Shown here: piece by piece, positions 1 through 9,392 of the stretch
Numbering within the stretch: the stretch's first letter is position 1
How the letters are laid out: every line of letters begins with the position of its first letter
The notes under the pieces: generated by a model
The model's input: only the letters and a program-made list of their open reading frames with translations
The model's database searches: none
What the model was told of the DNA's origin: nothing
Position numbers and translations under genes: made by a program
NCBI GenBank assembly: GCA_039545295.1
Contig: BCIK01000020.1
Span: forward strand, 451,843 to 515,842
Direction of reading: 5' to 3'
Source: Udeniomyces pyricola
Lineage: Eukaryota; Basidiomycota; Tremellomycetes; Cystofilobasidiales; Mrakiaceae
Length of the DNA: 64,000 bases

Positions 1-916
1 AGCTCATCATCGGAGGAGTCACCAAGGGTTCGGGTGCCAGCATTGCTCACCAGCAGAAGACCTCGTTGATTGCTGGTTCCATCGTCGGCCAGTCGGCGGC
101 TCACTCGGTCGACTGTGTTGGTGATCTCAAGACTGGTCACCTCATTGGTGCTTCGCCTAGCTCTCAGTTCTGGGCCCAGCTTGCTGGTAGTGCTGGTATG
201 TACCCATCTCTCTCAATCTGACTCATACAAAAGGCAGTCGAAGGCTCTTCCTTGTGCTCATTTGTTTTTCTTTTTCCATTTTAGCTGGATTCGCTTTCGC
301 TCCTGCTCTCTTCCTCATCTTTGCCAAGGCCTACCCATGCATCAACGACCCAACCATTGAGGTCTGCTCGTTCGGTCTCCCTGCCGTTAGCGCCTGGAAG
401 GCTGTTGCCATTGCCGTCTCCTCGCCTCACCTTCCCGTCACGCTCTCGTCCGGTATGACTGCCGTCGGTCTCGCCATTTGCGCCTCGATTTGCCACATTG
501 GTCGATTCTACCTCCCACCGAAGTACTCGGTTTGGATCCCGAACTGGAACGCCGTCGGTCTTGCCTTTGTCGTTCCTCAGGTCTACTACGGTATTGGTGA
601 GTCACCCCTTTCGTACATCATGTTTGGATTTGGCTTGTCTCGGTTGCAATTGCTTTCATTCTAACGCTGTTCTGTTTTTTTTTCTTCTTCTTTTCTTTTT
701 GACATGATAGCTATGGCGGTTGGATCAGTCACTGCCATGATTTGGGAGCGACGCCGCCCTGCGAGCTGGGAGATTTGGGGCTTTGCCCTTGCGGCCGGTA
801 TGATCGCTGGAGAGGGTATTGGTGGTGTTATCACCGCACTTCTCGTCATCCTGAAGGTCGACGGGTCTGTGTACGGCTCGCCCGTTGGTTGCATCGTCAA
901 CGAGTACTGTGGTTAA
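1..916 (+). CDS. OPT-family oligopeptide transporter, 3' part (5' end outside window)
   Basis: This is the C-terminal part of a proton-coupled oligopeptide or metal-peptide transporter of the OPT superfamily in the plasma membrane or an organelle membrane. Exons are 1-195, 285-596 and 711-916, with GT-AG introns; the reading phase is kept across both joins. The first exon carries the OPT/YSL-type block VGDLKTGHLIGASPSSQF followed by a hydrophobic stretch. Exon 2 gives several membrane segments and the YLPPKYSVWIPNWNAVGLAF block, typical of the last third of fungal OPT proteins. Exon 3 ends the protein with two more hydrophobic segments and the stop TAA at 914-916. The start and most of the protein lie left of the window, so length and substrate cannot be judged. 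Family assignment is secure; substrate is not. Confidence 0.88.
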
Positions 917-1819
917 AAACAACCCGGAATTACGTTCCGCGGCATCTCGTGTATAATTTTTTTCTACAGTTGGGATTTTTTTGTAATGCTTTAAGAGATA
1001 TTATGTTCTGTCTTGTCTTTCCAAAGAGTCCATGCCGTTTGTTTGTTGAGACTGCAGATAGCGAAAAGGAAACAGAGAGCGAAGACAGAAAGATCGAGAT
1101 CGAACCGTATCGACAGAGTACTACCAGATTGACTTGAGATAGATTGGACATGTTTATGTAGAAATATGACATAGTGTTACTCGTAAAGTATCACACAATA
1201 CTGCTACTAGGGTGCTAGACCTAGCTGGGTCGGTCGCGAACCATGGCTTCTACACTGGAGGACTGACTCTTGTCCCTGACTTCGTCGATACTAGGTACCG
1301 GATCGTACTAGGACATGGTCGATTGAATAATGTATTCGACGTCCTGTGAAACTTGGCTGATACGGTCTCTCTGAGAGCTGAGAAGGTGTAAAGGTAAGCT
1401 GCAGCTGTAGTAGAAGCTTGACATTTGGGGGGACGAACCGGCTTATCTGCTATCTGAGACTTGACAGCTTTCAGAAAATGAAACAAACAAAAGAGGACAA
1501 TGGCCGTCGGGTGGGACCCGCTGACGGCAGCCACCTCAGTGTTGGAGCAATCGATCATCAGTAGACTCAAGATTTGCCCGTACGCACAATGCCAAACGAT
1601 CCAGCCAAGCAGTATCAACGTCTTTGGAAACTTCACGAGGCCCCGCGAGGAGCCGCGCTTTGTCCCTCGCACGTCTATCAAACTCGGTCAAACAGTTAGG
1701 ATTTCTGCAAGCAAGTCGACATTCCCCCAGTATCCCTGAATGGAGAAGCTAAGATCTCGGATTGCTTCGCCGTCTTAAAGAACGTCGAAGAGCCACCCGT
1801 AAACGGGCCGGCCAATTCC
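917..1819. other. intergenic, 3' flank of OPT gene
   Basis: No gene can be supported here. The first 200 bases look like the 3' UTR of the transporter. Open frames on both strands at 1250-1740 have no recognisable domain, no clear start context and no splice partners. Confidence 0.5.
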
Positions 1820-2302
1820 TCATCGATCTTTTGCAACATGGTCTCGAAAGAGATCATCGAGTGTTGGTTGTATCGTTAGTGTTGGTGGTTGTGTCGTTAG
1901 TGTTGGTGGTGTCGTTAGTGTTGGTGGTGTCGTTAGTGTTGGTGGTGTCGTTAGTGTTGGTGTTGGTGTTGTTGTTGTCGTCAGTGTCGTCGCTGTGGTA
2001 GCCGAACGCGCCAAGGGGTTCAGAGCGGCGAACAGAAGTGAGCGCAGAGGCCGGAGCAGGAAGAACGTCGTCGACGGCTGAATTGCTCTCAGCGACAAGG
2101 GGAGAACTTGAGAAGCGGACAGAGAGGCGGCGCCGGCCTCGGTCTCTTTGGGAGGAACCTGGACGACCTTCTTCCTCCTGGGATGGATCTTGCAATCCTT
2201 CTTGAGGATTGCCCTATCTGAGGGACATTGCCTGCACATCGGCTCAGCCCTTTTCTTGGCAGCGGTGGCGGTAGTCTGAGGGGTGGAGGAGGAGAAAGGC
2301 AT
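1820..2302 (-). CDS. putative low-complexity protein over a minisatellite
   Basis: An open frame on the minus strand starts at an ATG (2302) and would give about 160 residues. The first 50 residues are basic with two nearby cysteine clusters (MCRQCPS and DCKIHPRRKK). The C-terminal third is a Thr-Pro-Leu repeat encoded by the 18-bp minisatellite at 1861-1980. I do not recognise a family. A second frame over the same DNA (about 1854-2195) reads an Asn-Asp-Thr repeat and looks at least as natural upstream of the repeat, so a hidden intron or a different frame is possible. It sits in a gene-poor stretch and may not be a gene at all. Confidence 0.25.
   Translation of the reverse strand: MPFSSSTPQTTATAAKKRAEPMCRQCPSDRAILKKDCKIHPRRKKVVQVPPKETEAGAASLSASQVLPLSLRAIQPSTTFFLLRPLRSLLFAALNPLARSATTATTLTTTTTPTPTLTTPPTLTTPPTLTTPPTLTTQPPTLTIQPTLDDLFRDHVAKDR
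1861..1980. repeat. 18-bp minisatellite
   Basis: Tandem copies of an 18-bp unit (TCGTTAGTGTTGGTGGTG) begin at 1873, 1894, 1912, 1930 and 1948. The first spacing is 21 bp and the others are exactly 18. The array grades into GTT-rich sequence up to about 1980. As the unit length is a multiple of three, each frame reads as a six-residue repeat. Confidence 0.9.
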
Positions 2303-3781
2303 GTTTTGAAGGCTGGGAAAGGTATGCGTAAACTGGAAGGGGGTAGATGTTGAAAGGATGGAGACGACGTGATTTTGTTGAAGGTGGTGGGTGACGAAAA
2401 GAAGGAACTGTGTTGACGAGACTTCGCGCGCTCGAAAACGACGTGATTTCGTTTGCAAAGGCGAGAGTGGTGACAAAAACAAGGAAATGAGGTCACGAGA
2501 TTTCGTGCGCTCGGTGACGAGGAATGGACCGCACACAGCCGAGTCTCGTGGTCATTTTGACTGTTATTGGTTAGGAGGCGAGGCCCGAATTGTGCAGGGC
2601 GGCTCAGCCTAGCCATCTCAAGTCAGTCAATATCTACAACATTAAGTTGTCTTACAGTCTGGATTGTGAGATGGTTTCGGTGCATTGCCTAAATTCCCTG
2701 GAATTAATTCCTCAACGAGACATGATGATTGTTAAAATCATGCATGTTCAACGTCATATAATGTCATCGTCCTGTGTAAAGGCGGCGATGATATCAATGG
2801 CGTCCTGCTGGTGTAATAATCAAAAAGAAAACACGTGCTCAAAACTGTGCAGTGAGCCGTCTTCTTTTCTTGAGAGATTCAGACTCGCCGAAGCTGCTGA
2901 ATGTCTCCTATGGGCTGTCTAACAAACAAGTTGACGCCTATAGTCATTACACTCATTTGTGCAATAGTTCGCAATCAAATTTATGATTGTTCACCATATA
3001 CACTGTTCTTTAGCGGATGCTCTTCCAGGCTGTGCAGCCTTGGTAGATTATCCTTGCTCATGCCCTTTGCCATGCCATGCGATGGACAGTGTTCGCTGTG
3101 TATCTTATGGTATGGGGCATTAGTTTACAGTCAATTGACTGACGGGTGAAAGACATCCCGCTGATGGTGTTCGATTTACCACGATAAAAGGGTAAATTCA
3201 AACTATGCCCCTAGCCGCCATCTCTGCTTCATGAGATGCCTGTTTGCGACTAGGTGACATTGCATCCAAAGAAAAGTTACTTTTCGTCGGTCGATCAAAG
3301 GGCTATGAGTTCCTTCGCATCGGTGCCGTACGAACGTTCTCTCCACACCGGGGTCGCAGCTTGGAATTGGAGAGACGAACTTTTCAGTGGATAGAAATTC
3401 GACAAAGCGAAGAATAATTCTGAGAAAATGACAGAAAATCAAGGATAGTGCTTGTGCTTGACAAGCGAAATAAAATCTGCTAAAAGTGTAAAACTCCACT
3501 GGAAACAAAAGAATCCAGTGTCGAAAAACAACGTTTTAACAAATCGCATTTTCGCCTGCTTCATTGCACAGGATACTTTCCTTGTTTTTCTGCAACTTTG
3601 ATCATCTTCTATGTTGAGAGAATATATGGTCGACTTGACGTCATGCGGTAACCACTCAGAATGGTATATTCCTTGTCTCAAAACCTTTTAGTTGTTCCCG
3701 CGCAGCCATATTCATCTCCAACAGATTAGAGGTTCCAATTCGCTTCTGTTGGAATGGCAGGTTGGGACTAAAGGTAATATG
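2303..3781. other. gene-poor AT-richer stretch
   Basis: No gene is supported. Composition is visibly richer in A and T than the rest of the window. The open frames are short, on both strands, without domains or consistent splice partners. This could be decayed mobile-element or pseudogene sequence, but no terminal repeats or recognisable protein remains were found. Confidence 0.45.
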
Positions 3782-4243
3782 CTAGGATCCAAGTCGCCTT
3801 GGAATGATCAAACACATCTTTATTGTCTTATTTCGTTGCTCGCAATGAAAACATTGTTTTGCATGACGCGACGAGAACGTCGTGTCGCGGACGCCCCCTC
3901 TTCCCTTGTTATCAGGCCGGGTATGAGCGGGTTGTGTTCGAATGAACTCTGCAAGACTATTCTTGTTGCTCGCGTTAGCGAGGTCACCTAAAGAAGCACC
4001 CTTCTTACGGGATAGCAAGATGCGATGATCTGCTCTAGTGAAAAAGCCATCGACTCGCATCTCTTTCCGAAATTGGGACCATATGGACGTCCAGTCCATG
4101 TTGTCCCATAGAGGGTTATAGGTAAACTTGAAGATAAGCGATTTTGAGCCTGATTCCACCTGCATAGCAGGCTTAAGGGTGTCAGGTCTGGATCGGAACC
4201 ACTTTAGATCTTTAACCTTCAGCTCAACCGATTTCGTCAGCAA
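3782..4243 (-). CDS. orphan ORF, 153 codons, unknown
   Basis: A minus-strand open frame of 153 codons with mixed, protein-like composition. It includes a tryptophan-rich block (NPLWDNMDWTSIWSQFRKEM, about residues 43-62) and a late Cys pair, CFHCEQRN. The region directly upstream on its sense strand is an uninterrupted pyrimidine run (4246-4285), so it could be an internal exon whose acceptor lies there. I recognise no family. It may be a fragment of a degraded element or a lineage-specific gene, in a stretch that otherwise lacks genes. Confidence 0.25.
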   Translation of the reverse strand: MLTKSVELKVKDLKWFRSRPDTLKPAMQVESGSKSLIFKFTYNPLWDNMDWTSIWSQFRKEMRVDGFFTRADHRILLSRKKGASLGDLANASNKNSLAEFIRTQPAHTRPDNKGRGGVRDTTFSSRHAKQCFHCEQRNKTIKMCLIIPRRLGS

Positions 4244-5249
4244 AGACTAAAAAAAGAAAGAAAGAGAGAAAAAAAGAAAGAAGACCCGAAAAGGGCCGGG
4301 GACGAGCCTCAAGTTTAAATCTGGTTCAGGATCCAAGCAATATCTATGTTGGGAGGCTAATATCCAAACAAAAAAAAGTCTACATTTCCTACTTACATGT
4401 TACACTATATGCATGCATACTTAAGTATACATATGAGCATTCCGATACTAAGAGTGATTCAATTCGAGTGACAGTGATACTGATCGATTTCTAGACAACT
4501 GATTGTGTGCCCTTTCTCATGGCGAATCGTTCAAGAAGCTAACCCAAGCCGTGCATCATCTGGGACCATGCGTCATAGTAGCTTTTTTTGGAGAGGAGGG
4601 GGGGGGGGGGTGTTACTATATATCTATGTACGACGCACACTGACCAGTACATTAAGTATGATATTAGCTGTACATTCAAGATGATCCATTCCGTTTGATT
4701 TCTCTTTACTTCTTTTCTCGATGCTTGTGCATACCCGATGAATCAAAAAAAGGGAGTCGCGGAGCCTATAGGATCTGCCAGCTAGCTCAGCTAGCTAGCT
4801 AGTACGTAGTCGAGTCGGATCTGTGAAGTCATAAGATGAACGCTGGCCATTGACGAAAAAAAGATCTGAATGTGCCATGAAGAGGGAGACACAACATAGA
4901 AAGAAAAACGGAAGAAATAGAAGAAAAAAAACGAAGCGAGACGAAACGTTGATAGGGGTTTGATGGATAAATAGATGGATGGATGGATGAAGGGATGGAT
5001 GGACAGCTGCTGCAAAAGGGGGGAGGAGGGGGAGGTGATAGATCTATACATGTGAGCTGATCGACGAGAGCGTTGGGGATCATGAGACGCACTAGGAAAG
5101 CAAAAGAAAGGGATGAAAGGAGTAGAAAAGAAAGGATTGAGGTAAAGTCGAATCGTGATGATGTGAATCGTGAGATAGAAAAAGGGGAGGGAAAGAACGA
5201 CGGTCGACGGAAGAAAGTTGTGCCTGATAAAGCAAAGACCTTTCGGTTT
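4244..5249. other. intergenic, 3' flank of CDC45
   Basis: No gene seen. It contains an A/G-rich tract (4246-4285), a poly-G run (about 4597-4610), a GCTAGC-rich patch near 4780-4802 and a GGAT repeat (4977-5002). The right part probably holds the 3' UTR of CDC45, which ends at 5250. Confidence 0.5.
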
Positions 5250-8200
5250 TCATCCCATCCTTTCGGTCGAGTACAGCTGGAGGGACTCGATAAAGGACGC
5301 GAGGTCCTCCTTTTTGACCTCGACGACTGAGGTGTCGAAGCGATCGTGTTTGGCAGCGGCGGCAGATTCCATCGTCGCGTCTTGGAAAGCGAGACCGAAT
5401 TTGCTAGAGAAGAGGCACAAGAGCAAGGAGAAAGAAAAAGACAAAAAAAAGACATAGAGGAGAAACAAAGGTGAATAAAGGGGGGGGGGAGGGAGAAAGA
5501 TGAGAAATGGTCAGACTTGAGAAGGATTGACATGGAATGCGACAGACAAAAGGGAAGAACAATGTGCATTTGAACGACGTGCTTACTTTTTGCGCACATC
5601 GCCATACTCGGGTGCACCGGTGACACCGACGACGATATACGTCCCTGCTCTCTCGTCCAAACACGCTACGACGACGGGCAAGCCTTTGGTTCTTCTTTTC
5701 TCTCCTCCTTCTCCACCACTCCCTCCGTTAGCGTTCATCATGGCCGTCAATCGGTCCCTTAGCGCGTCGACCAACCAGAGCGCGAGCCGAGAGAGCGTCG
5801 CAGGGTTCGCAAACAGCGCGAGGTCGGGTCCCTCGGTGATGGCTGCCAGTCGGAACCACTTGAGCGAAGCAATCTTGGACTTGTCGATGAGGGACGACCC
5901 TTGACGGATGATGGCACGTTGGAGAGACATGCACAATGGGAGCGACGCATGGAGAAGTGAAACGCTAAAGTAAGGAGGAGCGCGTGACCGCAACGATACG
6001 ATCGAACAAATCGACAAACAAGTGGTGTCAGCCCATCTGTTCCTCTCAACTGTACATATGGTCCGCCACGATACCTTCGTCAAGGAAAGAAAGAAGAAAA
6101 AAAAGAGAAGAAAAGGCAAAGAAGGAGAAGTTGAAGGCGATCAAGGTCAAACTTACTCTCCACCTGCCTTGAGGGCATCATACGACGCCCAGAAGCACTT
6201 TTCCCATGCTTTCTCGTCCTTGGCGAGTCGTTCTGCCATCCCGTCCTCATCTTCATCTCCAGTCACGCCACCGACTTGAGAGGCAGCTCCCTCGCCGACT
6301 TCTTTGGCCCCAGCCCAACCCAACCCTCCTAAACTCCAGATCCGACTGCCCCCAAACCACTCCCCCCCACCTTTGCCGCCGGCAATCTCGACCTCGAGCC
6401 GAACGCCAACGGCCGCTTCCAGAAGTGCCTGTAACGCCTCGACAGCGTCGGCCGCAGAGAGAGGGAGAGAACGAAAGCCATACGTCCGGGTGAAGGAGGG
6501 ATAAGAAAGCTCGACCAGGCCGTATTCAGGCGCGATGGATTCCATTCGGGTGGGGAGTTGACGCTTGAGAGAGATATCCATGTTGGAGTAAGCTTGGTGA
6601 CATTGGGTTAGAGAGAACCTGAAGTAGGCGTGAGAAGTGATATGGGAAGGCGAAAGGAGGAAGGGGAATGATGTAATTTATGATGAGGATAGGTATGAGC
6701 AACCCCTCAGAGAAAACAAAAACCCCGGCGTAATGCAGAGACCATAAAGCGATCGAAGATAAAGAAGAAATGATAAATCTTTCGGCTTTGAAGGTCTTTT
6801 TTTTTCGCACTCACCCCATCTTTGCCAGCATGCCCTGCAAGCGGCCTTTGCCTTTGTCCCTCCAAATGCCCATCTTACTCGCAACATACCCCGAGTGGTA
6901 CATGGCATCGTACAAATTCCAATGTCGATAGAGCGTGAACCGGAACTCTTCGCTCGGGCGGATACTAAGGTCGTCCGCTGCCGAACCGACAGAGGCGGAG
7001 GATGAAGTCGAGGTCGATGGGTCGAGGGACGGACGATGATTTGGTGGAGCAAGGGGTGGGTTGAGACGGGCGACTTCGTCAGAGTAGAGAGATTGAAGGA
7101 GATCGTAGCGGTCTCGATCGATACGGGAGGAGATGTATTGATGGGTGAGCCCAAGAATCGAGAGCCTGACGAGGCACGAGAGGAAACCATGCTTGACGTT
7201 AGGCACAGATAATCATATAGTCTTCGTCTCTCCCTCTCTCCCGATGAGAATCAAGGAAGAAAAACCAGATCTGGAGGTAAAAGATACAGGATCGCAAAGC
7301 CCATTGAACACGAAGAGGTACAAACCAGAGCAAATCATTGTCCTCTCTTGCGAGAGCGTTGGCGAGCATATAGACTGTGCCAGCGACGGACTGGCCAAAG
7401 TAGGTGCCCGTCTGATAGTATTTATTGATTTGGTAGGCATATTCTTGGCGTTTGCGCTTACTGAGCGGTTTGGGCTGGATTCGAAAGATTGCAGAAAGAG
7501 ATCAGCTGGTTGATCCTTCTCTCATTTGTGAAGAGGCTCTCAATGCCCAGACTGATGATCATCTACTCATAGCTCAGGACTTGAGGGAAGATGCGCATTG
7601 ACTCACCTGGCCATCATCATTGAGTTTCCGCCGACGTCTCGGTCGGGGACTTTCGCCATCCTCATCCTCATCCTCGTCATCATCGTTGTCGTCCATGTCT
7701 GATGATGAAGACTCGGATCGAGGGAGGTCGTCATCTGATTCGTCCGAGTCCGAATCAGAGTCGGATTGAGGATCGTACTGCGGCGATACAACGAGCAACG
7801 GGAAAGCGGAAAGAGGATGCAGAGTGAGAAATCTGATTTGGTTCGACCACGTATTATATGTACCATTGTTTCATCTTGAGTCCACCCTCGGCATTGACGA
7901 TGTATCTTTCACAAATTTGAATAACGCCGTTGAGCGATGCTCACCTCGAGGGCTTCGAACGCCTTTCTTTCTTTTTCCAATACCTTGCCGTTCCGACCGC
8001 CGGTCCCGTCATCATCGCCCCAAATCCAGATACGATCTCTGCCTTCTAGTCCGCCGCCAAAGAGGTTTTCGAGGTTCCAAGGCCGATGGGAGTCGAGGAC
8101 GTGAATGTGGACGCGTGGATTGAAGCGTGGCAGGAAATGGGATGAAAGAGGAAGAAGTGAACCGAGGGAGAGAAAGATGAGGGTGTGCACCTGTTCATTT

Positions 8201-8758
8201 TGGGCGCATACAGGAGTTCGAGGATTGGTTTTATATGAGATGATGTTATCTGTTTAACGAGGATTCGTTTGTCCGAGAAGGCTCCAGACATGAAGCCAGA
8301 GTGTTGGAATTGAACAAACCTCTTGATCAATTTCGAGATCGGAGGTGCGGGCCTCGAGCTCGGCGTAGCCCTCGACGGGGAAGAGACGATGAGGTATTGA
8401 GTCGGCTATGAGAAGGGTTGTAAGCATGCTGTTTGGATCGACGTTCCATCATGAGAAATAGACGGGGGTTGAGAGAAAGATGGACGGTTAGTGACGTCGT
8501 CGAGCGGAAGAAGGAAAGACGCCTAGAGGAAGGTACAAAAGGCGTGTGGTTGATGGTTTGCTTGGTCCGGTGGACCGTTAGTACTGACCGAGCGGCACAG
8601 ACCCCATCGAGGTCGTTGGCAACCATGATGATGAGACCGCCACCGCCACTGCCTTTGGCCATGCTGGCGCGGGCCCTGGAGAGGATGGACTGGTATGCTT
8701 GCGGATATGAAGGTATTGAGGGAGGGAGTGAAGGGGATGGGATGGCGAGGACGGGCAT
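5250..8758 (-). CDS. CDC45: Cdc45, DNA replication initiation factor (CMG helicase subunit)
   Basis: Cdc45 joins Mcm2-7 and GINS to form the replicative CMG helicase in the nucleus. Nine exons in sense order: 8758-8589, 8428-8320, 8190-7945, 7777-7607, 7474-7326, 7165-6815, 6618-6157, 5964-5587, 5403-5250; they give 729 residues against 650 in budding yeast. The N-terminal DHH-like block reads IIMVANDLDGVCAAR (residues 43-57). It is followed by the family motif VLDSHRPWNLENLFG (124-138), an acidic Ser-Asp-Glu linker (about 180-220) and the conserved C-terminal core around ITEGPDLALFANPATLSRLA. The last exon ends VVEVKKEDLASFIESLQL, as in other Cdc45 proteins. The ATG at 8758 is preferred because residues 1-57 then match the usual distance to the DHH block. 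Upstream lies the divergent SEC3 gene, with an ACGCGT box between them. One N (8880) lies upstream of the start. Confidence 0.95.
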
Positions 8759-8965
8759 GGCGACGGGACGAGGGGATTGCAAGGGGGAAGGAGAGAGAGA
8801 GAGAGAGAGGTCCGATGAGGAGGGGGAGGATGGGTCAAGCGAGAGAAGCAGCAGACGAAGCTTATACTGCAAGGGGAATNACAAAAGGGGGGGGGGAAGG
8901 GGAAGGGAAATGGGAATGTTGAAGGATCCGGCGCTCTCGTGTTGATTGATGAGTCCGATCCATCG

Positions 8966-8993
8966 TCTGCTGTCTGCTGTCTGCTGTCTGCTG
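8966..8993. repeat. 7-bp tandem repeat, four copies
   Basis: Four consecutive TCTGCTG units in the CDC45/SEC3 intergenic region. Confidence 0.85.
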
Positions 8994-9045
8994 CTCCAAC
9001 GATCCACGCGCGCGCGTCCGCCCAACCAAATCCATTCCAACCATG

Positions 9046-9051
9046 ACGCGT
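9046..9051. promoter_or_regulatory. ACGCGT, MCB-like box
   Basis: The palindrome ACGCGT is the core of the MluI cell-cycle box bound by MBF-type factors in fungi and is typical of G1/S genes. It lies 288 bp before the CDC45 start and 342 bp before SEC3. Its use here is inference; ACGCGT also occurs elsewhere in the window (near 10169 and 61901). Confidence 0.4.
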
Positions 9052-9392
9052 CTAGTCGCGCATAGCTATTGATCACGCTCGATCAAACGGCTGTGCACGG
9101 ATCTCAGTGATCAATCATATCGTGGGCCTGAACCACACCATGCAGCGCGCATCATGACAAGTCGCGTCGATATCTCCTTCGAACCGTTTCCTCTGCTGCT
9201 GCACTTTGGACAACGTATCACGGTTCACCCGGCTTGACATCAATTGACTCATATATACCATCACCACCACCACAATCAGCGGCATAACACATTCGCTGCC
9301 CATTAGTTTCCTGTTCACCCCCATCCCATCCCTCCCTCCCCTTCGCCTCTCCACCCAGCCAATCCATCCGTATCTCCATCCTACTGGCCCAC

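Larger units (their letters stand above)
8759..9392. promoter_or_regulatory. divergent intergenic region CDC45/SEC3
   Basis: This 634-bp gap separates the starts of CDC45 (-) and SEC3 (+), so it must hold both promoters. It contains a poly-G run with an ambiguous base (8880-8892), a short CTGCTGT tandem repeat, an alternating CG stretch (9006-9015) and one ACGCGT hexamer (9046-9051). Confidence 0.6.

Noticed and set aside
1250..1681. 143-codon minus-strand open frame downstream of the OPT gene
   Set aside because: No domain, implausible composition and no supporting start or splice signals.
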